A stretch of 64,000 nt of DNA from Myxococcus xanthus. Its GTDB lineage: Bacteria; Myxococcota; Myxococcia; Myxococcales; Myxococcaceae. The position numbers and the translations under genes are program-made. The notes under the pieces are model-generated. The model saw only the letters and a list, made by a program, of their open reading frames with translations. It did no database searches and was not told where the DNA came from. Location: contig NZ_FNOH01000002.1 in NCBI RefSeq assembly GCF_900106535.1, positions 124,001 to 188,000 on the forward strand, given 5' to 3'. Below, one piece after another: positions 43,194 through 51,330 of this stretch. The first letter of the stretch is position 1. The number at the start of each line of letters is the position of its first letter.

Positions 43194-44828
43194 CTACAGC
43201 CAGCTCACCTCACGCCGGCCCAGCTCCGCCAGCACGCGCTCCGCGGCCCGCACGCCAAACCAGTTCGCCTCTTCGAAGAGACCCATGCCGCCCAGGTCCG
43301 AGTGCGCGAAGTGCAGTGAACTCCCCAGGCTCTCCCCCGCGGACTGCTTCGCCTGCCCCCACATGAAGCCCGGTGTAGGCCGCACCATGGCGTGACCCCA
43401 GCGCTGGACCTCCAGCCGCTGCGCCTGCCCGGAGATGCCAGGGTGCGCGGGCCGCATGTCCGCCATCACCAGGGCCTCCCAGTCCGCGTAGCTGGCCGAC
43501 AGCGCCTTCTCGCGCTCGGCCTTCACGTCCGCGCCGTCCATGGGCAGGTACCAGGTGAGCACCGTGGGGCCCTGCTCGTCCTGGCGCAGCGTCTGGTGCG
43601 TGGCCACCACGTAGCCCAGGCTGCGGCTCTCATAGAAGACGTTGTCCCAGGCCAGCGGAAAGCCCCGCGAGCGCGGCGGCGACGACAGCGTCAGGTTCGC
43701 CACCACCCACGGCCCATACGTGAAGCCATTCAGCCACGCCGGACGCTCCCGGCGCCACGGCGCCACCACGTGCGCGGCGATGAAGCGCGGACACGCCAGC
43801 ACCACCTGCCGCGCCAGGAAGGCCCGGGGCTTGCCCGAGCCCGCCTCCAGCGCGTCCACACGGCAGCCACCCTCCACGGGCTCCACGGTGTGCACCAGCA
43901 CGCTGCGCTCCACCGCCCCGTTCGGCAGCGCCGACACGAGCTGCCGCACCAACCGGCCATTGCCTTCGGGCCAGCTCAGGTAGCCCTCGCTGCGCTCCCC
44001 ATTCCCGTCCTGCCGCGCGGTGAAGTACCAGATGCCGGCCCAGGCGGAGACATGCTCGGCGGTGGTGCCGAAGTCGTCGCGGCACGCGTAGTCCACCACC
44101 CACTTCAGCCGCGCGGAGCGGAAGCCCTCGCGCTCCATCCAGGCCGCCATGCTCAGCGCGTCCAGTGCCGTCCATTCGGCGTCGTCACTGGACAGGCCGG
44201 AAGGCACCGCGAAGGCCCGGCGCCCCTTCGCGTCTCGCGCGGAGGCGAAGCCGTTCATCCGCGCCTCGAAGCGCCGCAGCTCCTCCAGGTCCTCCACGCT
44301 GGCGCCCGCGTGCAGGTAAAGCCCTTCGTACCAGTGGCCCCGGTAGAAGAAGCGCTCCTCCGGCTCGTGGATGAGCAGCGACTCCTCGAAGCGCGGCCGG
44401 CCCGCGTCATCCACGTCGGTGACGGCCCCCATCTCCCGCAGCAGCCGGACGACAGGGCCCCGGTCCTCCAGCGGCGCCGGCAGGTAGTGCGCGCCCCATG
44501 GGTACGCGGAGATGGCGTTGCGCCCGGAGCGGGACGTGCCTCCCGGCTCCGCCTCCAGCTCCAGCACGCGCACGCCTCGCACGCCCGCGCTCGCCAGCCG
44601 CCAGGCCGCGGACAGTCCCGCCACGCCCGCGCCCACCACCAGCACCTCCACGGGCTCCATGATGTCCGCGCGGGGCAGCGGCCCGCCGCGCAGCCGGTGC
44701 CCCAGCTCCACGGCCTGGTCCACCACCGCGCCGGGGACACGCTCCCGTGACCCCGACTTCCGGCACGCACTGGCCGCCACCGCGGAACCGAGGAACGCGG
44801 CGACCAGCTCCCGCCGCGTCAGTTCCAC
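43194..44828 (-). CDS. Tat-exported or lipoprotein FAD amine-oxidase-like enzyme
   Basis: The 544-residue protein starts with a GTG at 44828 that overlaps the stop of the spermidine-synthase gene. The start is supported by a twin-Arg leader (ELTRRELVAAFLGSAVAASAC) ending in a lipobox Cys. The Rossmann FAD motif VLVVGAGVAGLSAAWRL follows, then LELEAEPGGTSRSG as in amine oxidases and phytoene-desaturase relatives. The C-terminus has the usual FAD-binding close (HFAHSDLGGMGLFEEANWFGVRAAERVL). It may oxidise a polyamine made by the operon outside the inner membrane; that substrate is inferred from context only. Confidence 0.8.
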   Translation of the reverse strand: MELTRRELVAAFLGSAVAASACRKSGSRERVPGAVVDQAVELGHRLRGGPLPRADIMEPVEVLVVGAGVAGLSAAWRLASAGVRGVRVLELEAEPGGTSRSGRNAISAYPWGAHYLPAPLEDRGPVVRLLREMGAVTDVDDAGRPRFEESLLIHEPEERFFYRGHWYEGLYLHAGASVEDLEELRRFEARMNGFASARDAKGRRAFAVPSGLSSDDAEWTALDALSMAAWMEREGFRSARLKWVVDYACRDDFGTTAEHVSAWAGIWYFTARQDGNGERSEGYLSWPEGNGRLVRQLVSALPNGAVERSVLVHTVEPVEGGCRVDALEAGSGKPRAFLARQVVLACPRFIAAHVVAPWRRERPAWLNGFTYGPWVVANLTLSSPPRSRGFPLAWDNVFYESRSLGYVVATHQTLRQDEQGPTVLTWYLPMDGADVKAEREKALSASYADWEALVMADMRPAHPGISGQAQRLEVQRWGHAMVRPTPGFMWGQAKQSAGESLGSSLHFAHSDLGGMGLFEEANWFGVRAAERVLAELGRREVSWL

Positions 44829-46315
44829 CGCTGCCACTCCGCCTCGTAGTAGTGCACCAGCACCTGGTTGTTCAGCCGGTTCACCTCCACGGGCAAGGGC
44901 CCCATGTCCGGAGGGAACTGGGTGAGTGACGCCATCGTCGCGTCGTCCAGGAAGAGCAGCCCTTCGGGCAGCGGCCGGTGCCGGGCGGGCGGCTCGTGCG
45001 CAATCAACACGTAGCCCCACTCACCGAACGACGGCACCAGCGCGTGGTACGGCTCCGTCCAGAAGCCCGCGGCCTTGAGCGTCGTCTCCACGCACCAGAA
45101 GGAGCGCCGGGCGAACAGCGGGCTGGTGCTCTGCACCACCGCCACGCCGTCCGGCGCGATGCGCTTCTTGAGCAGCTTGTAGAAACCCGTGGTGTACAGC
45201 TTCCCCAGCGCGAAGTTGTTCGGGTCCGGGAAGTCCACCACCACCACGTCGTACTGCGCGCCGCCCTCGGTGAGGAACTGCATCGCGTCCCCATTGACCA
45301 CCCGCATCCGCGGGTCCGTCATCGCGTGGCGGTTCAGCTTCGCCAGCTCCCCGTAGTTCGTCGCCAGCCCCGTAATCACCGGGTCCAGGTCCACCAGCGT
45401 GACGGAGCGGACCTCCGGGTAGCGCAGCACTTCCCGCGCGGCCAGGCCGTCTCCACCGCCCAGGATGAGCACGTTCTCCACCTTGCCCGCGCGCACCATG
45501 GCCGGGTGCACCAGGGACTCGTGGTAGCGGTACTCGTCCAGGCTGGCGAACTGGAGGTTGCCGTTGAGGAACAGCGAGAAGCCCCGCTTGCCGCGCGTGA
45601 GGATGATGCGCTGATACGGCGAACTGGACGCGTGGACCACGTCATCCGCGTAGAGCTGGTCCTCGTAGAAGGTGGTGAGCCGGTCGCCCATGACGAAGCC
45701 CGCCAGCAGCAGCACCGTCAGGCCCACCGCCTTGATGCGCAGCCGCAGCGGGTTGCCCAGCAGCGGCGCCAGCAACCAGGTGCTCCACAGCGCCACCGCC
45801 GCGTTCAGCACGCCGAACAGCAGGGACGTGCGCACCAGCCCCAGCTTCGGCACCAGCAGCAACGGGAAGGCCACGCTGGCCGCGAGCGCCCCCACGTAGT
45901 CCAGCGACAGCACCTGGCTGATGAGGTCCTTGAACTTGACCTGGTCCTTCAGGATGCGCAGCAGGAGGGGAATCTCCATGCCCACCAGCGCGCCAATGGC
46001 AATCACGCTGCCGTACAGCGCCACCTGGAACAGGTCCGTCAGCGTGAAGGTGAGGAACAGCACCGGCGCGCAGATGCCGCCCAGCAGCGCCACCGCCAGC
46101 TCCACCTCCACGAAGCGCTGCGCCACCCCGCGCTCGATGTAGCGCGACAGGTAGCTGCCAATGCCCATGGCGAACAGGTAGCCGCCAATGACGGTGGAGA
46201 ACTGGGTGATGGAGTCGCCGAGCAGGTAGCTCGCGAGCGCCCCGACGACGAGCTCATAGATGAGCCCGCACGTCGCGATGACGATGACGGTGATGTACAG
46301 CAGCGTCTTGTTCAC
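44819..46315 (-). CDS. speE: Membrane-fused polyamine aminopropyltransferase (spermidine synthase-like)
   Basis: The 498-residue protein has about seven membrane segments in the first 220 residues (starting TLLYITVIVIATCGLIYELV). A SpeE-type methyltransferase-fold domain follows: VLILGGGDGLAAREVLRYP, then VTLVDLDP, and VVVDFPDPNNFALGKLYTT with the catalytic DxPDP-like loop. It should move the aminopropyl group of decarboxylated AdoMet to a diamine at the membrane face, or to another amine. It shares an operon with the decarboxylase that makes its donor. The FAD gene overlaps its end by 10 bp. Confidence 0.88.
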   Translation of the reverse strand: MNKTLLYITVIVIATCGLIYELVVGALASYLLGDSITQFSTVIGGYLFAMGIGSYLSRYIERGVAQRFVEVELAVALLGGICAPVLFLTFTLTDLFQVALYGSVIAIGALVGMEIPLLLRILKDQVKFKDLISQVLSLDYVGALAASVAFPLLLVPKLGLVRTSLLFGVLNAAVALWSTWLLAPLLGNPLRLRIKAVGLTVLLLAGFVMGDRLTTFYEDQLYADDVVHASSSPYQRIILTRGKRGFSLFLNGNLQFASLDEYRYHESLVHPAMVRAGKVENVLILGGGDGLAAREVLRYPEVRSVTLVDLDPVITGLATNYGELAKLNRHAMTDPRMRVVNGDAMQFLTEGGAQYDVVVVDFPDPNNFALGKLYTTGFYKLLKKRIAPDGVAVVQSTSPLFARRSFWCVETTLKAAGFWTEPYHALVPSFGEWGYVLIAHEPPARHRPLPEGLLFLDDATMASLTQFPPDMGPLPVEVNRLNNQVLVHYYEAEWQRWN

Positions 46316-46360
46316 GGCGTCACTTCACTTCGCACAGGCATGGGTGTGCTGCGCGCGCAC

Positions 46361-46591
46361 TCATCCGCCGCTGATGGCCGCGGCCACGATGATGGCCAGA
46401 CCGATGATGAAGGAACCGATGACGATGCCCACCGCCGTGTTCTGGTCGGCCTCCAGCTCCTTGTGCACGTCGAACGGCATGATGAGGCGGATGACGTAGA
46501 AGCCCGCCACGAACACCGCCAATCCGATGAGCGAGTAGATGATGCTCGCCAGCACACCCTGAACGCTGACCACCACGCCAAGTAACAACAT
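46361..46591 (-). CDS. DUF350 membrane protein
   Basis: The 76-residue protein has two hydrophobic helices (VLASIIYSLIGLAVFVAGFYVI and TAVGIVIGSFIIGLAIIVAAAI) separated by a short acidic segment (DVHKELEADQN), the typical half-length DUF350 unit. Its ATG overlaps the stop of the preceding small gene by one base (TGATG). DUF350 proteins (for example E. coli YjfL) sit beside polyamine or glutathionylspermidine-type enzymes in other bacteria. Their function is unknown. Confidence 0.8.
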   Translation of the reverse strand: MLLLGVVVSVQGVLASIIYSLIGLAVFVAGFYVIRLIMPFDVHKELEADQNTAVGIVIGSFIIGLAIIVAAAISGG

Positions 46592-46752
46592 CACTTCCCT
46601 CCCATGTAGCCGCCAGTCCACAGCAGGACGCCGCCCGGCCCACGCCGAACGTTGCCCGGTACCTTGTCCCGCTCTTCCTTCGTGAAGGGGGACCAGCCCG
46701 AAATCGTCAATGCCGCGTAGCCCAGCAGCACCAGTCCTCCAAACCACTTCAT
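46591..46752 (-). CDS. 53-residue single-pass membrane peptide in the polyamine operon
   Basis: The frame runs from ATG 46752 to TGA 46593-46591. It has an N-terminal membrane helix (WFGGLVLLGYAALTISGW), a charged middle (SPFTKEERDKVPGNVRRG) and a C-terminal Gly/Trp segment (GGVLLWTGGYMGGK). It sits 32 bp after the DUF4178 gene and its stop overlaps the start of the DUF350 gene by one base, which supports real translation. A small subunit of the membrane complex is likely; no family recognised. Confidence 0.7.
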   Translation of the reverse strand: MKWFGGLVLLGYAALTISGWSPFTKEERDKVPGNVRRGPGGVLLWTGGYMGGK

Positions 46753-46784
46753 GACGCGCCTCCGTCACGTTTGACGACTCAAAC

Positions 46785-48680
46785 CTAGACGTTGCTCTCC
46801 GCCCAGCGCCGCGTCTCGAAGCTGTGCGAGCGATACAACGCCACCACCGGCCCCACCACCATCAACCCCAGCGCGAAGCAGAACCAGCTCGAGTTGGGCG
46901 TGTCGTGGATGAGCTTCACCCTGTACGTCATGGGCCGCGGCCGCCTCGGGTTCGCCTCGAAGCTCGCCGTCGTGCGCAGCGCGTACTTTCCGGCGGGCAC
47001 CGGCGACAGGTAGGTGCTGGTGGACATGTTGCTTTCGGTCCACTCGCCGTCGCCGTCGTTGCCACGGTAGTAGCTCAGCTCTTCGTAGAAGAGGACCACG
47101 TCGTTCGTGTCCTGGTTCACCAGGTCGCCCTGGATGCCCAGCCACTCGTTGAAGGGCGTGCCGCTGATCTCCACGCGCATGTTGCCGCGCTTGGGCAATT
47201 CGAAGGGCTCGCTGAAGTGCATGGCCGCGGGCGTGCCTGGCGTGGCATCCGGCGGTACCACCACCGCCTTCTCCAGGACGACCGTCTTCGCGGCGGTCAA
47301 GGACAGCACGGCCGACAGCACGAACAACGCCAGTATCCAGAGGCCAGTCCAGACGAAGACGGAGCGCAGGCCCGACTGGTGCGGGTTCGGCTGGCTGGGG
47401 GCAATGCCCTCCCGTTGAGGCATCGGCTCCTTCAAGCCGAAGGCCTCCTTCACCACCTCGGGCTCCAGGTACTCGCCGTGGGTGTACGACACCTCGTCGT
47501 CCGTGGCGTCCACGTTCACCGAGTACGGCGCGGAGACGTACTCCGACGCCTGGGCCCGCTCGCCCACTCTCACCGTCCAGTAGAACTCCCCCAACACCTT
47601 GTCCGTGACCGCGGTGACGTGCTGGAAGCACTTGTAGCGGCGGTGCTCATAGAAGGCGGCGACGTCGGGCGACAGCGACACGTCACCCGCGGGCAGCGGC
47701 TTCAGGAACACCCAGTGGCCGTTGGAGTTCATCAGCCAGACGAAGCCGCGCGACGCGTTGTAGAGGAGGAACTCCTCCCACGGGTAGCGCACGCCCTCCA
47801 CGGTGCACGAGCGCTCCAGGTAGCCGATGCAGATCCACTCCGCGCCATCCAGCTTCCCCTTGGTTCCCAGGGGGATGATGAGCGGCCGGCTCGGCTTCTC
47901 CAGCATGCGCAGGAAGGACAGCTTGCCCTGGCGCGCGTCCAGCAGCGCGCCGCAGTAGGGGCACGCCACGCGCAGCGTCTTGTCCGGCGCGCGCAGTGAC
48001 AGGTTGCCGTTGCACTGCGTGCAGCGCGCCTGCTGCAGCTCCACCTTGCGCACGCGGGGCCGGAGCTGCCCGGCCGGGATGCCCAGCTGCTCCAGCTTGA
48101 GCGCCTCGCCAACGAAGACCTCGGGCGAGTGCCCACGCGTGCCGAAGTCGAGCGTGAGGAAGGCGCCCTTGGGCCCCGTGGCGTCCACGTACCAGGCGTC
48201 CTGCGTGGGGTCCACGTCGCTGGGGAGCTGACCCGCGGCGGCCACCACGCGGCCATGGCCACGCTCCTCGATGACCCACGCGCGGTCGCGCAGGTGCAGC
48301 CGCTCTCCCGGGTGCAGGTCCTCCAGCACCACGCCCTCTTCGGGCCCCATGTCGAACATCAGGTGGAAGGTGCCCTCGGACTCGCTGAGCCACCCGGTGC
48401 GGCCGTCCGCGAACTCCACGTACCACTCGTCCCACGGTCCCGCGCCGTGGTCCTTCTGCAGGTGGCCGACGATGGTGTACGCCGCCTTGCGGTAGCGCCC
48501 CTCCGCGCGGAGCTGCAACGGCGAATCGGTGGGGACGATGCTGCCAATCTTCCCGTGGGACTCGAAGTCCAGGCCCTTGCGAGCCACCACCGTCTGGCAG
48601 TAGCCGCACACCACGACCTGCGCCGAGCCGGCGGTGAACTCCACCATCGCGCCGCACGATGGACACTTCCCCTGCGTCAC
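46785..48680 (-). CDS. DUF4178 protein with zinc ribbons and membrane segments
   Basis: The 631-residue protein starts with a zinc ribbon (CPSCGAMVEF and CGYCQTVV). It contains two DUF4178-like beta domains (about 35-170 and 270-400), separated by a second zinc ribbon (CTQCNGNLSLRA and CPYCGALLD). Near the C-terminus come two membrane helices (about 450-475 and 600-620). Its GTG start overlaps the stop of the decarboxylase gene by 4 bp. DUF4178 and DUF350 genes are often neighbours of SpeE-like genes; the protein may tether the polyamine enzymes to the membrane (inference). Confidence 0.8.
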   Translation of the reverse strand: MTQGKCPSCGAMVEFTAGSAQVVVCGYCQTVVARKGLDFESHGKIGSIVPTDSPLQLRAEGRYRKAAYTIVGHLQKDHGAGPWDEWYVEFADGRTGWLSESEGTFHLMFDMGPEEGVVLEDLHPGERLHLRDRAWVIEERGHGRVVAAAGQLPSDVDPTQDAWYVDATGPKGAFLTLDFGTRGHSPEVFVGEALKLEQLGIPAGQLRPRVRKVELQQARCTQCNGNLSLRAPDKTLRVACPYCGALLDARQGKLSFLRMLEKPSRPLIIPLGTKGKLDGAEWICIGYLERSCTVEGVRYPWEEFLLYNASRGFVWLMNSNGHWVFLKPLPAGDVSLSPDVAAFYEHRRYKCFQHVTAVTDKVLGEFYWTVRVGERAQASEYVSAPYSVNVDATDDEVSYTHGEYLEPEVVKEAFGLKEPMPQREGIAPSQPNPHQSGLRSVFVWTGLWILALFVLSAVLSLTAAKTVVLEKAVVVPPDATPGTPAAMHFSEPFELPKRGNMRVEISGTPFNEWLGIQGDLVNQDTNDVVLFYEELSYYRGNDGDGEWTESNMSTSTYLSPVPAGKYALRTTASFEANPRRPRPMTYRVKLIHDTPNSSWFCFALGLMVVGPVVALYRSHSFETRRWAESNV

Positions 48681-49027
48681 GCCGTCACCCCTCGCTTCAG
48701 CTCACGCACCACGCACGCCGTCGCGCCCAGATGGCGCGCCAGCAGCGCCTCGAAGTCCGGACGATGGCGCTCGCGGCAGCAGTACACGTTGAGCGCGGCG
48801 AACCCGTGCTCCGGAAACGTGTGGATACCCAGGTGGCTTTCGGCCAGCAGCGTCAGCCCGGTGATGCCACCGGGCTCCGGGAACACGTGCCACTGCGGCT
48901 GGCCCACGACCTTCAGGTCCAGCACGACGATGAGCTCCTCGAAGAGCGCCGCCAGTGCCGCCGCGTCCTTGAGGCTGCCAGGCACGCAGCCGCTGGCGTC
49001 AACCAGCCATTCCTGTCCGGTGGTCAG
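48677..49027 (-). CDS. speD: S-adenosylmethionine decarboxylase proenzyme, prokaryotic type, CTG start
   Basis: The roughly 116-residue protein has the self-processing site ESH followed by LGIHTFPEHGFAALNVYCC, where Ser becomes the pyruvoyl group. The only ATG/GTG/TTG start in frame is a GTG at 48985, but this removes the conserved N-terminal strand G-x-E-W-L-V-D-A-S-G-C that lies in frame upstream. A CTG at 49027, nine bases after GGGAGG, restores it, so I use that start. The frame upstream has no standard start codon before an in-frame TGA. The product supplies decarboxylated AdoMet to the SpeE-like enzyme. First gene of the leftward operon. Confidence 0.8.
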   Translation of the reverse strand: MTTGQEWLVDASGCVPGSLKDAAALAALFEELIVVLDLKVVGQPQWHVFPEPGGITGLTLLAESHLGIHTFPEHGFAALNVYCCRERHRPDFEALLARHLGATACVVRELKRGVTA

Positions 49028-49157
49028 CTTCGAAATCCTCCCGTCCTCGGGCGTCTTATCACGGGCCCTCCCTCGCGTCTGGCTTCATGTCACCCCCTGG
49101 AGCACACAGCGCCTCATTGGCGCCCGCCTCGGACTTCCCAGTACGCTGCCCTCCAAG

Positions 49158-50141
49158 ATGACGCCGTCGCAGACCGATGCCCCACACGCGCCGTCCACCC
49201 CCGCCGCGGCCCCGAGCGCCATCACCCGGCTCGCTCGCACGCTGCGCGGACTGCCTCCCGCCGAGCGCTGGTGGGGCCCTGGCTGCGCGGGCATGGCCGG
49301 CTGGCTGAAGCGGGCGGCGCAGTCCCTCCCCCCCGAGGACCTCACGCCCCGCTTCCATGCGCTGCTCGCGCGCGTCCGCCAGGGGCTGCCGGTGCTGCCG
49401 CAAGAGGCCCAGCGCCACCAGTACGTGCTGGTGCGCGGCATGCTGGGAGACGAGCTGCCCGGCTACCTGCTGGACAACGTGCAGCGGCTGGAGCGCCGGG
49501 GACTGAGCGTGCGCGAGGCCGCGGTGGACACCGAAGGGCTGCTCGCGAACAACGTGGCGGTGCTCCGCGAGGTGCTGCGCGACGCGGAGTACTTCGGCCG
49601 CAGCGTGGTGATGGTGGGACACAGCAAGGGCGGCGTGGAGTGCACCGCCACGCTGGCGCTCTACCCGGAGCTGCGCCACGTGGTGCGCGCGGTGGTGACG
49701 CTCCAGGCGCCGTATGGCGGCTCATCCATCGCGCACGACCTGGCCACCACGCCCCAGCTCCGACGGCTCATCGACTTCGCCTTCCCGCTGCTGTTCCACG
49801 GCGTGTCCCGCTCCGTGGAGGAGCTGTCCTATCCCCAGCGGCAGGCCTTCATCCAGCAGCACCCCTACCCCGCCGACATCCCCACCGTGTCGCTGGCCAC
49901 CTCGCGGCTGTCGCGCACGTCCACGCTGTACCCGCTCCAGCGCTACCTGCACGAGCGCTACGGGTACCAGTCGGACGGCATGGTGACGGCGGTGGACGCG
50001 GAGGTGCCCGGCGCGCGCGTGGTGCGGCTGCACGACATGGACCACGCGGAGGCCGCGCTGCGCGGCCTGCCAGGCCTGGTCCGCTACCACCCGGGCGACC
50101 TCACCGAGGTGATGGTCGCCCTGGCCTTGGAAGCGCGCTGA
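49158..50141 (+). CDS. Alpha/beta-hydrolase, lipase-like
   Basis: The 327-residue protein has the nucleophile elbow VMVGHSKGGVE (Ser about residue 157) and an earlier oxyanion-type VLVRGMLGDELPGYL. A later HDMDHAEA supplies the probable catalytic His, and D/E residues follow GYQSDGMVTAVDAEVPG. No signal peptide is visible. It resembles cytoplasmic triacylglycerol-lipase/PGAP1-type hydrolases. It is divergent from the decarboxylase gene and converges on the trigger-factor-like gene, ending 3 bp from it. Confidence 0.8.
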   Translation: MTPSQTDAPHAPSTPAAAPSAITRLARTLRGLPPAERWWGPGCAGMAGWLKRAAQSLPPEDLTPRFHALLARVRQGLPVLPQEAQRHQYVLVRGMLGDELPGYLLDNVQRLERRGLSVREAAVDTEGLLANNVAVLREVLRDAEYFGRSVVMVGHSKGGVECTATLALYPELRHVVRAVVTLQAPYGGSSIAHDLATTPQLRRLIDFAFPLLFHGVSRSVEELSYPQRQAFIQQHPYPADIPTVSLATSRLSRTSTLYPLQRYLHERYGYQSDGMVTAVDAEVPGARVVRLHDMDHAEAALRGLPGLVRYHPGDLTEVMVALALEAR

Positions 50142-50144
50142 GGC

Positions 50145-51242
50145 TCACGCCGCGGCGGGCGTCAGCGTCACCTTCTTCATCACGTGGTCGATGGTGGAGA
50201 AGCGCAGCGCCATTTCGTACAGGCGGCGAGCCAGCGCCTCGTCCTCCTTCACCGCCACGCCCAGCTCCTGCCGGTTGACGCCCGTGAGGTTCGCGAGGTC
50301 CTCCAGCATGGCCTCCGTCGCCGCGCGGTCCGGCTGGATGCCGTCGCGTTCGGCGATGGCTCGCAGGACCAGCGCCAGCGTGATGCGGTACGCCGCATCC
50401 ATGCGGGTCAGCGGATCCTGCAGCCACCCCTCCAGCGCTTCCTGAAGCTCGTCGGGCTGGAAATCCTTGCGCTGGAGGATGGGCCGCTCGGCCTCCGCCC
50501 AGCGCTGGCGAATCTCCTCATCCACCAGCGCGGCGGACAGCTCCACCGGCGTGCGGTCCACGAGCACGTCCATGACGCGCTCCTGGGTCAACCGGTCGAC
50601 GTCGGCGAGCCGCGCCTGGGCCAGTTCGTCCCCCAGCTTGCGCATGACGTCCGTGATGGAGCCCATGCCCAGCCGTGACAGCAACTCCGGCGAGTCATCT
50701 TCCAGCAACTTCAGCTCTCGCGCCGCCTTCACGCTCACGAGGAAGCGGGCCGGCTGCCCCCGCAGCGCCTCCACGGGATAGGTGTCCGGCAGCGTCAGCT
50801 CGATGCCGACCGACTGGCCCACCTTCGCCCCCGCCAGTGATTCGAAGAAGCCGGGCAGCCCCGGGTCCGCCGCGACGCGCACCCACCAGTTCTCCCGGAC
50901 AGAGAAGGGCATCAGCCGGTTGTTGGCGAAGCCCAGCACGTCCACGAGCGCGTCGTCCTCGAGCGCCACATCCTCGCCCGGCTGACGCTCGCGGACGTCT
51001 GCGTGCTGGCGACGGAGCGCATCGAAGCGGTCCACGAGTTCCTGCTCCGTCAATGGCGCAGGCGCCACCTGGGCCACCGACACCCCCTCCAGGGAAGGCG
51101 CCTCCACCGTGGGAAGCTCCACCGGCTCGGTGCTGTCGAGCTGCAGCGCCGCCGGCATCTTCTTCATGATGCCGAGCGCATGAAGCTCAGCCAGCGAACG
51201 GGCATTCTTACGACCGCCCTGCGAATCGTCATGGGTCGTCAT
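50145..51242 (-). CDS. Trigger-factor-like peptidyl-prolyl isomerase without ribosome-binding domain
   Basis: The 365-residue protein has an FKBP-type trigger factor core (PGLPGFFESLAGAKVGQSV, then LPDTYPVEALRGQPARFLVSVKA) and a C-terminal trigger factor arm (DVDRLTQERVMDVLVDRTPVELS, and ATEAMLEDLANLTG). The usual N-terminal ribosome-docking module with GFRxGKxP is absent, replaced by about 70 disordered residues. So it is probably a chaperone that acts off the ribosome. ATG at 51242 (MTTHDDSQG) is the likely start; the frame to 51377 is unsupported. Confidence 0.75.
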   Translation of the reverse strand: MTTHDDSQGGRKNARSLAELHALGIMKKMPAALQLDSTEPVELPTVEAPSLEGVSVAQVAPAPLTEQELVDRFDALRRQHADVRERQPGEDVALEDDALVDVLGFANNRLMPFSVRENWWVRVAADPGLPGFFESLAGAKVGQSVGIELTLPDTYPVEALRGQPARFLVSVKAARELKLLEDDSPELLSRLGMGSITDVMRKLGDELAQARLADVDRLTQERVMDVLVDRTPVELSAALVDEEIRQRWAEAERPILQRKDFQPDELQEALEGWLQDPLTRMDAAYRITLALVLRAIAERDGIQPDRAATEAMLEDLANLTGVNRQELGVAVKEDEALARRLYEMALRFSTIDHVMKKVTLTPAAA

Positions 51243-51272
51243 GGTCTCTCGCTCCGTCCCCCTCGGATAGCA

Positions 51273-51309
51273 CAACGCTCCGGAAGGACCGAAGCCCCCC
51301 GGAGCGTTG
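51273..51309 (-). terminator. Hairpin after the Pro/Ala-rich gene
   Basis: CAACGCTCCGG (51273-51283) pairs perfectly with CCGGAGCGTTG (51299-51309), an 11-bp stem with a 15-nt loop. It lies 21 bp past the stop of the leftward gene at 51331 and upstream of the trigger-factor-like gene. Confidence 0.6.
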
Positions 51310-51330
51310 AGATTGACGACGCGGCGCTTC

